A DNA stretch of 64,000 nucleotides from Dicaeum eximium (lineage: Eukaryota; Chordata; Aves; Passeriformes; Dicaeidae), in contig VWZP01005528.1 in assembly GCA_013396995.1 (NCBI GenBank), positions 496,001-560,000 on the forward strand, written 5' to 3'. Each line of letters opens with the position of its first letter. Positions within the stretch are counted from its first letter, which is position 1. The notes beneath the pieces are model-generated. The model saw only the letters and a program-made list of their open reading frames with translations, was not told where the DNA came from and did no database searches. Position numbers and translations under genes: made by a program. Shown piece after piece: positions 46,581-59,800 of this stretch.

Positions 46581-47329
46581 TAAAAAGTGTATTTTTATCT
46601 GGTTTGATTTTTTTTTGTTCCTTATCTGCTCTCCTACTTTAAATTTTTGTAACCCTAATACATGCCCTGCTTTTGTTCCAGTGAGAAAAACCAGACTTTT
46701 CCACAAAGACACTGAAGGAAACTTTGTTTATACTTCTCTTAATATGGGAATAGGGTGTTGTATAATTTCTCCCTTTTCTTCCTAATTATGATGAGTTGTC
46801 CCTTGCAGATCTGATAGTATTCTCCAGTGTGTGGAGTATCCATGGTCTATGAGGTCCCCCTGAAATAATCTGATCTCCAGACTGAAAAGTTCCCTTAGTC
46901 TGTCTTAGCTCTGGTGCGCCATCCCCAAAGATCTTGGTGGTCTCATGCCAGAAGTACTCAGGCTTATCGATAGATTTCTCATACTGGAGGGCCCAGAGCT
47001 GGAGCAGGGTTCTCGATGGGGTGTAATGAGCGCAGTGTGCTGTACTGGGGTGCAGGTCACACCAGCTGATGCAAAGAGCTCCCTGCCCAGCTGGCTGCTG
47101 GCTTTCATTGCTGACAGCGTGCACCCTGAACTCGTGCTCAGTCCCATCCGGACCCCAGGCCTTTCCATCCAGGCTGCTCTGCAGCCAGCCAGGCCCTGCA
47201 CTGGAATGCTGTGGTGCCTCTCCTGTCTCATGTATTGAACAGGTGCAGGGGGGCTAAGCCATCCCAAGTGCAAGGCCTTGTATATGGTTGGAAGTGATGA
47301 AGATTCTGTAAAGCTGTTTGTCCCTCTGA
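46581..47329. other. Intergenic, unassigned
   Basis: No gene is supported. Open frames near 46905-47257 sit in moderately GC-rich sequence without motifs and may belong to old repeat debris continuous with the CR1-like block to the right. Confidence 0.35.
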
Positions 47330-47775
47330 AAAGTGGCCCTCCCTTTCAATGTGCCAAATACTCTCACTGGACTTGATGTTGGCCAGGCTGTCAATAGAGA
47401 GCCTGCAGGGTGCTGCTACGGACTCTGCCAGATGGACTTGGCACAGCTGATACCACCCTTTAGGCCTGCCAGTCCAGTCAATACTCCACCCAGCTTATAT
47501 AGTTGTCTTTTTCAATCTCTGTAGCATCAGTTTGATTACCAGGATGCCTTGGGACACTGCTGAAAATCTTCATGGAATCACAGCGCATAAAAACTCTCCT
47601 CAGTGTTTTCATTCCTCAAGGTAATCAGGCTAGTCAGCCACAATATGTCTGTGGAAAATCCATGATGGTTGTTCCTAACCACTCCTTCGTTCATGTCCAT
47701 TACTGCCTGAGTCCTTCTGATCTCATGGTTCTGTATGGGCAGAGATCCTTGTGACCTTCCCGAACATTTTGGAGG
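47330..47775 (-). mobile_element. Diverged CR1-like LINE fragment, antisense
   Basis: On + the order matches the reverse of CR1 RT sequence. AGGTAATCAGGCTAGTCAGC, then AAATCCATGATGGTTGTTCC, corresponds to the usual 'ccatgttgactgttcc' block. GACCTTCCCGAACATTTTGG corresponds to 'accttcccagggatgg'. It is strongly diverged. Confidence 0.5.
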
Positions 47776-48750
47776 GGAATATGGTAATGAAGTGAGGAGA
47801 AGTTAACTGTGTACATATACATATGCAGAAAGGCACAGGGAGGATTTCAAATCCAGTGTGGTTCTGGTGTGGCATAACCTGACCAACGGCCAAGCAAATT
47901 ACAAAGCAGAGAAACATACATTTGTTGTACTCATTTTCTGTGCTGTTCCCTGTGCAAAACCACAAGAACCTTGCAGCCATGATGTCAAGGTCAAAGCAGT
48001 AATCTAACAGGGCTGCTTTGCACAGCAGGAGTAGATAAAGGTATGTTAGACAGATGTTAGGTATACAACAATCTCTCCTAGGTGTCCATGTAGCACAGCT
48101 GAGACTGAACCTATTCAGCCTTTATATAGACAGGTCTGATTCTGAAAGACTGAAGCACCATCTTTGGCTGGCTGCAGCTCTTTGGTTTTCTCTCACCAAA
48201 GCAATCACTGCTCTGTCAGTACTATGAAATCTCTCTCTTATCTCTTCTATGTGTTTTGCTTTTGACTGCTTCTGTGAATCTGCCATAAATGTCCCAAAGG
48301 TCAGAATATTTGAACAAAAATAAGATCATTGCCAGCCTCCAGAAATACAGTGAGAGACCCAAGCTCAAAAAATGCTCTGGCAAAGGGATTTTCAGCTGCA
48401 GCCAGGGCAATTAGAATTAGCAGTTTGTAATACAGGGTAAGGCAGCCATGGCAGAGCACTGACTACTGTTTCATTTGTGTCTCATAAATACATAGAACAT
48501 ATGACCTGAAAAATAGCCTGGAAAATCCACACAGATGAAAAAATAGCTCAGAGATATGTTTGATGTCCTGAAGGCAGCAACCAGCTGGAGGAGAAGGCAA
48601 AGATATCTACAAGCAACAGAATTGACTGCAAAAACATATAAACAACCTGCAGTACTGTAAGGGCAGTGAGAAAGTCCTGTTCTATCCTACCAAACATCAT
48701 AAATGGAACAGATAAACTGCCCTTTGCAGCTGGAAATGCTTTTCCTCATA
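47776..48750. other. Intergenic, nothing recognised
   Basis: No supported gene or repeat. Confidence 0.4.
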
Positions 48751-48754
48751 CAGC

Positions 48755-49285
48755 TCAGGGTACCATTGGCCTTCTTCGACTGCAGAGCCATGCTGGCTCA
48801 TGGACAACTTGCTGTCCTCCAGGACCCCCAGGTCCCTCTCCACAGAGCTGCTTTGCAGCAGGTTGACCCCCAAAACTGTCCTGGTGCTGGGGGTTATTCC
48901 TCCCCTGGTGCAGGACCTTGCACTTGCCCTCGTTGAATTTCAGACAGTTCCTCTCTGTCCATCTCCATCTCACCAACCTCTCAAGGTCCCTCTGAAGGGC
49001 TGCACAGCCTCTGGAGTATCGGCCACTCCTGCCAGCTTTGTGAACTTGGTGGAACAGAGGAGGCCTCTGCCATTTCATTCAAGCCATTGATGAACAAGTC
49101 AAACAATGGTACTGAACCCTGGGGGACCCCATTAGTGACAGGCCTCCAGCTATACCCTGTACCACTGATTATCACCCTCTGGGATCTGGCGTTCAGCCAG
49201 TTTAGTTTAAATAGATTTAAAAGGTTTTTGTTTCTTCATCAGCTGCTGTCAAACATGATTGCAGAGGCCTGTACTGCCACTTCCT
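48755..49285 (-). mobile_element. CR1 LINE reverse-transcriptase fragment, antisense
   Basis: On the minus strand the frames include VTNGVPQGSV, FNLFIN-like residues and LKFNEGKCKVLHQGRNNP, which are hallmarks of the CR1 RT C-terminal half. On + the matching text includes GAACCCTGGGGGACCCCATT and CCTTGCACTTGCCCTCGTTG. It is broken by frameshifts. Confidence 0.92.
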
Positions 49286-49289
49286 CCTG

Positions 49290-52200
49290 AAAAAATTATG
49301 TTCTTTTCAAAACCTGAATTGTACTTAGACAAATTACTTGTGAAAAAAAGATCTGTATCTAACAGAAGGCTTTTAGTGATAGTGTTCTTTGGACTTTGCA
49401 ATTAATCTCACATAGTTAATGACATAGGGGTATTTTTAATGATTCTGTGCCCTCAGTCTCCAAACTCTCAATACTGTTATTAGAGGAAGGATCCCATTAA
49501 CACCATGCGTATTCAGTAATCAGATAAATGTAACCCTGGGACAATACTTGAAAAACTATTAATTTTTCCAGGCAGAGCCTGAAGTGATATAACATTTGGA
49601 CAAACTGCTAAAACACCTGGCTCGCCTTCTCTGAGTACAACCATAAATGCAATTAGTCAGATATGTTCTAAACAGAAGAAACATAAATACAGAATTAATG
49701 GCACAGAGCCCTAATGTTTCTTTGGAAAATGTGCTCGTGGATGGACTTTTTGCTTAGGCACTTCATCAAAACATCCTCCTATTGCATAACAGGACCTTGC
49801 AGGCTGAACTAATAAATGCATTATCCTGCAAGTAAACCAATGTCTGCTTCTGGTTTTGCCTGGATCATGAAACACCTGATAACATCCACGCTGGCCCGGA
49901 GGCGTGTTCTGCACCTGGATCAGGGGCCACAACCAGCCTGTGGCAGGACCATGACACAGCAGTGGCCAAAGCTCTGCCAGTGCCCAAGGCCAGAGCCTTG
50001 TGGAAAAAACCACTCAACTCAGAAGCCTGTGACTGATCTCCCTCTTCCCCTTTTACATCCCTTTTGATCACCCTTCATAATCTAAGGGAAGACCAACACC
50101 CCGTTTTTGAAAGAAGTACCCAGAGAGACAAATTTAAAGATATTTATGTATTAGTAAGACAATTCCACAAATTCCAGAGTATTTTAAAAATTATTTTTGT
50201 TAAAAATCAGACCATCATATTCAGTTTGACATCTAGCTATATGGAAAATGTTAGACAAAATTCATTAGGGTGTTAGTCCAGTCTAGATGTACCAGCCCCC
50301 AGCAGTTGAGTGGCCTTGTCCATGCTTGTGGCAGGGATGACAGCTGATGGAACCGCTTGAGCCACAGCACTGGCTCAGAAAGACACATTTACACCTTTCA
50401 TGTAAGAGTAAAGGAAAACTTCATTCAGTTGATGGGTTTCTTTCCAATACTCAGAACAGGAAGAACAGGCTTCTGTGTAGAAATGCAATTTCTTGTCATG
50501 ACACCATTTATTGCAAAACCATTAAGAAATTCAGAGAATGCAATGTTTCATATTGACATAATGTACCTTTACTTCCATAGGTGACCTGAAGAGAAAAAAG
50601 CTGGTTATTATGCTTTTTAAGTCTAAAGCCACTAGGTGATGGCACTGATAATTTCTGGGAACAGACAAAACTAATATGATGGAAATACTATTAGAAAGAT
50701 TTAATATCAAAACATTGTGTACACAGCAGAAAATGTGCACGGTGTGAGCTGTCTTCCTGTTGAATAGGTATGTTACTGCAATCTGAAACTTCCAATCAGA
50801 TTTTTAGCATGGAGACTCTAACACTGTTGTCCATGAAGTAAATAACATTGTTTTTCATGAGCTGTGAAAGCCTGCCCCAGAGAGCATACAGACAGTAATT
50901 CCTTAGGCTTCCAGCAATGTAACCCTTGCTTTATCTTGTAAATCTTCTAGGCTTTACATCTAGAAGTACCTTGGGAAACAGTGATGAAGACTAGATTTTG
51001 CATGTTCCCTCATCTATTTTTACTGTAATTTCTGGATTAACAGCTCTTCACCTCTCAGCTGGTATTTGATAAACCCCTCTGTTACAAGGGCAGATGGGCA
51101 CAGAGCAATGTAACCTCTAAGTTCACCTCCTGTGGTGGCTGCTGTGGCTAGATGTGGCTGTGGTGACAATGTGGAATCCAATTGGTGACCAGGGTGGCAC
51201 TGAGCAAACTCAGCAGAACGTATCTGCTTCTTTGGAAACTGCTTAAATCCACATGTAACTTACTTGCTGATGCTGCAATATTTTTTGGGAGATCTGTTTG
51301 AGAAAAGAGTTTTCAAGATAGGACTTGTGTATGTGAAATATTCTTTTCATAAAAATTCTTGTTCCAAATGATTTCATTGAATAAGGACTCAAATTGCCTT
51401 AAATGTTATTTGGACAAAAATCTGTTTAAAGTTTGTTGCCTGAAGTTGCATTACAGCAAATATAAGCCCTTTATTAAACTGGTTAAACCTGCTGAAGTAA
51501 CAGGATTTTTACTTACAGCTAATAGTGTGAGTCTGAACTCCCAGGGACAGCTCCTAAGGTTTAAAAACACAAGAGATGGTCTGTGATTAGCAAGAAGGTA
51601 TCTTTTTGCAGCAGAACAATGGTGAATAAAATAGCCCAGTTCTTCAAACACCTGGTTGTGTTTTTCAGAAAGGAATTTCTGATGTAATGATGAGCTCCTC
51701 ATTAGCTGGTGTTTAGACTAGAAATAAATATGCAGCGATTCCCAGGGTTCTCTGGTGGGAGAAAGATACCATAGAAGTCATGTATTCTTCTCAGTTAGCA
51801 GAAAGACCTTTGAAATTTGTGACATGGAGACAGAAGATACAAATTCAAGTGTTTTGGGGGTCTTAAAGGTGGTCGTTCCAGGGTGAGAGAGTGCTGTTTG
51901 CTACAGCTTGAGACACGTATCCCCTCAGGTACAGAGAAGGAACTAAAATACGTGGAAACACTGGAGTTATTGAACACTAGATTTAACATGGTAGGAACAG
52001 CTTTGAAAATTCTTATTGGCATTTATAAATGAATATTATGGCTGCATTTCATAGATTATATGCTATAAATAGTAGTGTGGTAAATCAGAGCAGACAGTCC
52101 ATACTCTGGCTGCAAACCCAGCTCAGTTTCAGACAAGACTCCATTTAATGTATTTACCAAGTTGATCATTGATCAGTTGAGCAGTTTTTAAAAGTGTTTA

Positions 52201-52640
52201 CTCTGAGGACTGACCTGGTTAAAAATCAACTGGGGTTAATTAAATTTTCTTCAAAGGATGTTTGCATCACATCAGTGAAGAGATTGTTCAATATCTGTGG
52301 TGCTTGAATGCACACACAACAGAGTTACAAACAAGCAAAACTTCCTGTTTTCAGAACCTTTATGCTAGCAAGAAGAAGCTGGGGACTTTTGGGAAAATAT
52401 GGGGCTGAGGAGTGATAGTTTTATGGGAAACAAAGCCTCAAATGGCTTATGAAAATAAAGACTGCTCCTCCCAGCAGAGGAAGCCTGGAATTATTTCTCT
52501 TTTCTCAAAATATAAAATACACCTGAGCAGCAGAAAGTGAGAAATCAATTGCTCTCTCAGGACTTGCCAAGTTACCTGCCCACAGAAATGTCAGGTTTGC
52601 TGGTGCTTTTCAGAAACATTTGGTTTTAGCACTAGTTTTA
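49290..52640. other. Intergenic, nothing recognised
   Basis: About 3.3 kb of AT-rich sequence with no open frame above about 100 codons that looks coding, and no known repeat that I can name. Confidence 0.45.
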
Positions 52641-52894
52641 GTCATGGTTTAACTCCACCTGGCCACAAACTACCAGCCACTCACTAAGTCCCTCCCCTGG
52701 TGGGATCAGGATAAGTGGCAGAAAAAAGTAAAACTCATGGGTGGAGATAAGAACAGTTTAATGGTTGAAATAAAGTATAGTAATAGTAATAAAATATAAT
52801 AATATTGTAGTTAATAACAACAGTATTAGTAAGTAATAGTAATCGTAATCGTAATAGTAATCATAATCGTAATAGCAATAGCAATAGCAACAGC

Positions 52895-52984
52895 AATAGT
52901 AATAGTAATAGTAATAGTAATAGTAATAGTAATAGTAATAGTAATAGTAATAGTAATAGTAATAGTAATAGTAATAGTAATAGT
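52895..52984. repeat. (AATAGT)15 microsatellite inside the host LTR
   Basis: Fifteen exact AATAGT units are flanked by degenerate copies (AATCGT, AATAGC) from about 52770 to 53003. In this LTR family the site normally holds a short A/T-rich simple run, so this is an expansion. Confidence 0.92.
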
Positions 52985-53223
52985 AATTAATAGTAATAGT
53001 AATGAAAAGGGGAGAGAGAGAAAGGAATAAAACCCAAGAAAAACAAGTCCCACTTAATACAATTCCTCACCACCCACAGACCCATCCCAGCCCCGAGCAG
53101 AAATCGGCAGCTCCAGGTCAATCCCCCCAGTTTACATATGGGGCAGGATGTTCTAGGGTATGGAACAACCCTTTGACTATTTCAGATCAGCTCTCCGCTC
53201 CTTCCCAGCTTCTTGTGCACCTG

Positions 53224-53887
53224 TGTCCTGGATTGTTAAAATAAGATATTCTATTTGCCATCTGATAAAGATGGGGTTGTTATCTTATGTTAATTGGGTA
53301 GTTTTTCTTATCTCTTCCACAAACAATATCTCCCTTGGGGAGATATCTTCTGATCATGGGCCATGTCACTACATGACTGATAAGATTACATTATTCCCAT
53401 TGTGAGGTGCTCCACCCGGGGGGAGGAGCCAAGCATTCCTACTGGAATAAAAGGGAGACTTTTGAGACACAGAGCAGCCTCATTCTCCACTGGATTCCCA
53501 GAGGAAGACCAGGCCCATCTACACCACCGGATTTTCAGAGGGAACCTACACTCTTCTCTACGGGATCACTGCTTTAACAGAACTATATCTTCCTCTCCAG
53601 GAGAGCTGCAGCCACCATCCAACTGGACTGTTATCCACACCCTGACCTCCAGGGTGGCAGGTCATATCCTGACTCTGCCAGGGTTTGTTTTTCTTTTGTT
53701 TGTTTATTTTGTTTGTTTGATGGTACTAGTTACATTTGTTTCCTTTTTAGTTTTCCTAGTAAAGAACTGTTATTCCTATTCCCATATTTTTTGCCTGAGA
53801 GCCTTTTAATTTCAAAAATTGTGGTGATTTGGAGGCAGGGGGTTTATTTTTTTCCTTAGCATACACCTGTCTTTTTAAACCAAGACA
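53224..53887 (+). mobile_element. Solo ERVL-type LTR with perfect 5-bp target duplication, nested in another LTR
   Basis: The sequence runs from TGTCCTGGATTGTTAAAATA to AACCAAGACA and is flanked by ACCTG at 53219-53223 and 53888-53892. Internal marks include CTCCACCCGGGGGGAGGAGC, GGAATAAAAGGGAGACTTTT (TATA-like) and TTCCTATTCCCATATTTTTT. I recognise this as an abundant songbird LTR. No interior genes remain. Confidence 0.92.
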
Positions 53888-54061
53888 ACCTGGTCACTGG
53901 CAGAGCACGGAAAATTGAAAAGTCCTTGACTTAGAGTAAGAACTAGAAGCAACAAAGAAACCATCAGTTTGTTATCAACTTTGCTCTCATACTATATCCA
54001 AAACACAGCACTGTACTAGCTAGTAAGAAGAAAATTAACTATCTCAGCTGAAACCAGAACA

Positions 54062-54690
54062 AGCATGCAAAAGAAGAAATGTTTGTCCTTATCTTTTAGA
54101 TGTTCCAGTTGTGCTTCACAGCTTGAATACCCTACTAGAAACCAAGGAAAAAATAGTACCAAATTTAAACCAATAGAAATGGATTCAACATTGCCTGGGA
54201 TTGCTGCTTCTTCAGAGGAGGCCACTGAGCAATGCACAAAAACGATGCTGCCCTGTTTTTAGGCAAGCAATAACACAGAAATAGGATAAACCCCAAGTGT
54301 TTGTAGAAACATGTCCTCAAAGAGAGGTTGTGATATGCAGACACTTGGCACACTAACACTGGATATCACAAACCTGTTTGATCTGGGATGTACAACACAC
54401 TGGCAGCCCCTCTGTGCATCATTTGCTTTTTACCTGAATAATTTCTCTGAGTGTCCCAGTGCCCGTTCCACAGTCCCCATTTGATCACAAGGAATCCATG
54501 GCCTGTCAGGATATTTCTGCTGCTGAGAAGTTCTGAACCTGGAACTGTCAAAGGCTCTTTCTTTGCCAGGTCTGGACTACTCAGAGGACACAGGGCAAAA
54601 CCAGAAAAACTGAATAAACCTGGCATTTTTCTGAACTTAAATACCATTATTACATTTGTCAAATAAAGAGAAAGGTCAGGTGCAGAACAT
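54062..54690. other. Intergenic spacer between LTRs
   Basis: No gene or repeat was recognised. Short frames near 54366-54740 show no motifs. Confidence 0.4.
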
Positions 54691-54691
54691 C

Positions 54692-55408
54692 TGCCATGGT
54701 TCAATCCCAGCTGGCAGCTAAGCCACACACAGCCACTCACTCACTCACCAGGGGATGAGGGAGTGAATTGGAAGGGTAAAAGTCAGAAAACTTTTGGGTT
54801 GAGATAAAGACAGTTCAACAGGTAAAGGCAAAAGCTGCATGCACAACAAAGCAAAATAAGGAATGAATTTAGTGCTTCCCATTGCAGGCAGGTGTTCAGA
54901 CATCACCAGGACAGCAGGGCTCTATCACATGTGTAATGGTGACTTGGGAAGACAAACACCATCACCCCAACACCCCATCACCCCATCACCCCTTCCTCCC
55001 TCCCTTCCTCCCTCCCTTCTTTCTCTCTTTCTCTTTCTTTCTTTCTCTCTCTCTCTTTTTCTCTCTTTCTTGCTTTCTCTCTTGCTTTCTTTCTTTTCTT
55101 TCTTTTATTTCTTTTCTTTCATTTCTTTCTTTTCTTTTCTTTCTCTTCCCTCTCTCAGCTTTGTATACTGAGCATGACACCATATGACCTGGGATATCCC
55201 ATGAGCTGGCTATGGTGTGTCCCCCTCCAAACTCCTTGTGCACCCTCAGCCTCCTCCCTGGTGGGGTAAAGAGCAGAAAAAGCCTTGACACTGTGTAAGC
55301 ACTGCTAAAACATCCCTCACTTATCAACAGTTTCTAGCACAAATCCAAAACACAGCCCCATACCAGCTACTGTGAAGAAATTCACTCTATCCCAGAAAAA
55401 CCACCACA
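54692..55408 (-). mobile_element. Solo LTR, same family as the 21-kb ERVK-like LTR, with CT-rich insert
   Basis: On + it contains GGTTGAGATAAAGACAGTTC-like, GCAGGTGTTCAGACATCACC, TTGTATACTGAGCATGACAC and CACAAATCCAAAACACAGCC. These match, in order, the LTR at 21049-21639. A pyrimidine-rich tract of about 170 bases sits where the family has a short C/T stretch. Confidence 0.85.
54986..55155. repeat. CT-rich (CTTT/CCCTTCCT) microsatellite inside the LTR
   Basis: This is an almost pure pyrimidine run on +, first CCTTCCTCC-type and then CTTTCTTT-type. Open frames across it on both strands are low-complexity artefacts. Confidence 0.93.
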
Positions 55409-56629
55409 AGCTCTAAGCATTAAAATAAAACAAATAAAATTGCTTTTATGGAACAGAGAAGAAACTTGAAAATTTTGACTACTGCCACTAATTGTAGCAT
55501 CACGTACATTTATGTCCTGAAAATTGTACCGCCCCCTGCAGTTTTTACAATGCTCACATAAACATGCAGCAAAGCTGAAAGCAGTGGGAATATCACTCCT
55601 CTTTGTCAGTGCAATGAGCTGTGTGCTGCATCTTTGTATTTGGAGCAGTTCTGTGAAAGGGTGGGACAAGGAAGTGGGTTTTGCTTGCAGCAAGCTTCTC
55701 CATTCTCTTCAGTGGGGAGTTCCCAATCCCAGAGCCATTTCTGAGCCATGGTGAGCACTTCCCCAGGCTGACACCCCTGTGCTGGGCAGCAGGAAGCCCT
55801 CCCTCTGCCCATCTGCCCCATCTCCAGAGCTGGGTGTGGTGCCTTGTTTCCACTGACCGCAGGAGGTCCCTGCAGTAGTGCAGCAGCTTAAAGTCTTTGA
55901 GCCCTCAAAGTCTTCAATTCTGGCCCCATGAGTGCCCTCAATCTCACCCTGTTCCACAGCTCTCCTCAGGTGCTCCTCCTTTCTCCCTGGCAGCTGAGCA
56001 ATGGGCTGCAGGAGACAGATCCTTTCCCCTTTCCCCTTTCCCCTTTCCCTTTTCCCCTTTCCCCTTCCCCTCCTGCAAGGCCAGGCCATGCAGGGTGAGC
56101 TGTCCGTGCCACGTTCCCTGCTTGGCTCCTGCCATGGCCTGACAGTTCTGCACCCCTCCCTTGCACCAGCACTGGGCTGGGAGCCTGTCAGCTGGACAGG
56201 AGGCTGATGAGATGCCAGCTCCAAGAAACAGAGTTTCTGAAAAATTTCAGCAGCCAGCAGCCTGCTTAGTTTCTATTTCCCCCTTTTTTCTTTCCATAAA
56301 GTTCAATTGCTGTTTTTAATTGCCATGCTTATTTGTTGATGAAGCCTTGGCTGCACTTTATCTGCTGGCTCAAGTTTGTGGTAAGAGTCATGACCGCAGC
56401 AGTCAGATGAAAAGTGAATTCTGAAATGCTGGCTTGGGTCAGAAACATCAAAACCAGGGAAGCAAAACCAATTTTGGAACCTGACAGAGGCTTACAACTA
56501 TGAATCCTCTAAGGGAAAGCAGTTAGCTCTGGACAGTGTGTAGGAAGCTAGGAGACATTTGTTTAAGGATTTTTATTTCTGTTCACCATATTGATCAAAC
56601 TCAAAGAAAACATGCTAAAAGATAATCCA
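55409..56629. other. Intergenic; (CCCCTTT)n at about 56025-56075
   Basis: A short imperfect CCCCTTT/CCCTTT tract is the only repeat seen. Moderately GC-rich open frames at 55593-56224 overlap it in several registers and show no family motif. Confidence 0.45.
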
Positions 56630-56800
56630 AGGCAGGATGTAGTCTCCCAAAACCTTTCTTGGCAAGCACTTGTTCAGCCTGATCCTTGAAATATTCCAGC
56701 AATGACAATTCCACAGCACCCTTAAATAACCTGCTTCAGTGCTTCATTACACTTGGTGTTAAGAAAGCTTTCCCTGATGCATTGCACTGCTTGATACTTC
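56630..56800 (-). mobile_element. Old CR1-like fragment, antisense
   Basis: On + the phrases TTGTTCAGCCTGATCCTTGA, GACAATTCCACAGCACCC and AACCTGCTTCAGTGCTTCAT follow the reverse CR1 3' order ('...ccacagc...gcaacctgttccagtgcttca'). They are strongly diverged. Confidence 0.5.
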
Positions 56801-59800
56801 TCTCTTTGCTGTATTTCTGTCTGTTGTAATGGAATATTTTGGTTCTTTATGTGGCTCTTTTGAAAGTCTGAAAATATTTTTCTGGTTTCTTAAAACTTTG
56901 AGGCAATTTGGTTTGTTTTATATTTATCACCTGCTCGTGATTCAGTTTCAAAATATGTTTCTATTTCCCAAAATTATTTCACTGATGTACATTCATTATG
57001 AAACTATTTGGGTTGCATATTTTTAAAGCTGCTCATTGATATAAATATTCTCCTATGAACTGGAAGCAGCTGTCTGTGAACCACATTGATAACATTTATA
57101 CAGTAAAAATTATATAAAAATTGACCTTGGCTGTTACACAGTCTACATATGCTTACACTTTTCCCTAGTGATTTTCCTGACATTAGTTATAAATTCAGAG
57201 CTGGGTTAATGTTTTGGCAAAATATTCAGAGCTTCCCAACTTGGCCGATTAATGAGCACCAAAAGCAGATGTTCATCCTGACATTTCAAAGTAGCAAATA
57301 TACTTACTGCATAATTAGCAAAAGCAACAGGAATCAATATTTTTTAACAGTACAGCAGACCAAAAAAAAAAAAAGAGGGGGAGAGGATCTATCTTCTTTT
57401 ACCCAATGTCAAGGTGATTTTTTAAGAATTTCATCTTTTTTTGAAAAGCAGGGCAAAACACTCCCTTTCAGCAATACATGAGAAAAAAACAGAGACCACT
57501 GGTTCTTTTCCCTGCAGTCAGCTCACAAAGCAAAACTACTACTTTCTGGTGGTCATAGAAATCCTTGGAATTTTCTTTTGGTGAGGACAGCAGTCTAATT
57601 TCAGATAGAAAGAGTGCACCATGACCGTAGATGTACAATTAATGGCTTTGATTCTTCTGCTTTGAAGGAAAGTACCTAAATCACTGCCAAGTTAAACTGA
57701 AATCAGAGGATTTTCCACATCAGTTCATCAAGGAATGAACATACTGCTGTCTGCTAGAGGCTGCTGGGTCCAGCACAGTGACATTTTTTTCTCATCCTTC
57801 AGGCTTTAATACGACTCTGTAAGCAACACGTTTAACCAGTTGCTACTTAAAATTTTCATCACATAAGCTTGTGGGCTGAGTATTCTTCTGGCTTCTTGTT
57901 ATTGTCAGTCCTAATCCTGCCATATTGTTAAGGGCTCTGCTGTTATTAAGCACTGTGCCAATACCTCTCAAAAGCTACAACTCTCGGCTTTCCAAACACA
58001 GTGGTAAATTTTCAAGTAATGTTTTCAGTCATGCCAAAATGACTTGGGCTGTAAGCCAGAAACGACTTAGAGATGTATGTTTGTACTGGCAAAAACATTT
58101 ATTCCTTCATTCAGCCTCACTGAGTGTCTGCCTGGGCTTCTACATGCCAAAGGGCAAGAGACAAGGAGATAGATCCTAGCAGAGCTTTCAGTTCATCCTT
58201 CCTTTAGCGTGCTGCTGAGTTACTTTGCATGTAGTCAGGTGGCAAGAATGGTGTCAGAGATCCACATATCTGTCTCTCCCTGACAGGAACACTCAATTCT
58301 TTGTGAGATTTACAGTGAGAAGAGCAAATGTTTTGGGACAATGACTTCTGGCTTTTCCCTGCCTAGTTCCTGGTGCCTAAGTAATTTATTTGCAGAGCAG
58401 ATCTCTCAAAGCTGACAGATCCTGATCGCACTAAGCCGATGAAATAAATGCTCTGTGCTGCCAGCTAAGGAGATATTTCTCAGATAATCCAGTCTACTGG
58501 CAGGATTCTCTCAAGAATTGTTTCCCAAAGGCATTCCAGCTGATTCAGTGCAGGAACTCGCATGAGCTCCAGATGGCAGCTGAGACAGGGCAAATCAGCA
58601 CCACAGTAGCCACAGTGTGAGTTAATAGCCCCAGGGCCAGCACAGAGAGGCTCAGCTGGTGCAGGGGGGATGCTGAGAACAGCAGCCAGAGAAACAGCTC
58701 AGCTTCCCTGTATTCAAATGTCTCCTCCCATCCCATGCCACAGTGCCTCAATCCCCCCAGTATGCTCCTACATAGGAAAGCAGGGTACATGGAGATTGTT
58801 AGCAAAGGTGCAAGAAGTGAGCTTCTGACACTGTCTTGAGCTATTTTCCAAGAGTAACTGGACCTGTTTTCCTCCACAGCTGCACATACTTCAGTGCAAG
58901 TTTATGCATGAGCATTCACTTAGGAGCAAGAATTTCCTATCTTGACTTAATTGAAGTTACTTAAAAAAAAATAAATCTCCTGAAATTAAGTCAAGGGTCT
59001 TATTTTTGTCCTCATGTAGCTTTGTAGCAGGGTTGCTGGAAGCATAAATTAGACCCGATGTAGTCAGTTCAATACCAGTGTGTGTGCTGAGGAAATGAGC
59101 CTGTGAACTGATCATCTGAGGATTTTGCAATACATTTCTTGGCAGCAGTCACAAGCAGCAAAACACTTCAAGGCCTAAGCCACAGTAGCATGGTTGGACA
59201 GCAGAATCCATGAACAGCTTGCCATGGCCTGTGATTAATAGAAATATAGAAAATATAGAAAATGAAATAGAAATAGAATGGCTAGTTTAACTTTAGGCAC
59301 AAATCCCATCACAGCACTTGACCCAAATCCACAGGAGTTTTTCCTGGGATCAGGGAGAATTCACAGTTTGGGCACCAGTCATGGCAATGCCTGGCTTCTT
59401 GCCATTACAATTTATCAGAAAATAATTATAAAAGTCATATTTGTGATGCTTACAAAGTGCCTGTAAAGACACGTCAGGTGAGGTATTCTGCTCCCTCTGC
59501 TGCCTACTCCTGAACATAGAGAGCTGTTATTTCTCAGCCCATTGGCTGCTCACCCTTTTACACAGAAAAAAGACATTCCAACTCTTAGTCTAAAGACAGC
59601 AAAAATTCTGGAGAAATGCGGCAACTAATATTTACTAATCTACCAGGAGCAGTTTTTCTTTCTGGTCTCCAAAGGAAAGAGGGAGAAGGTTGAAGGGCCA
59701 ACTTCTCAGGCCAGATTTAAAAATCACCATTCTCTTCATGTGCCTACATAGGCATTTACACTAGGAGATATTCCCATGTTGGAACACCACGTGAACAGAT

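Larger units (their letters stand above)
52645..54061 (-). mobile_element. Solo LTR (host) interrupted by a second LTR
   Basis: On the minus strand it starts TGTTCTGGTTTCAGCTGAGA at 54061 and ends ...GGAGTTAAACCA at 52645. Its two parts are 52645-53223 and 53888-54061. The right part contains CCAAAACACAGCACTGTACT and TAGTAAGAAGAAAATTAACT. The left part contains AGAAAGGAATAAAACCCAAG and a microsatellite expansion. I recognise both as one avian LTR family. Confidence 0.82.

Noticed and set aside
46905..47273. Coding exon candidates in both strands near 47 kb
   Set aside because: No splice-consistent partner or family motif; next to diverged CR1-like sequence.
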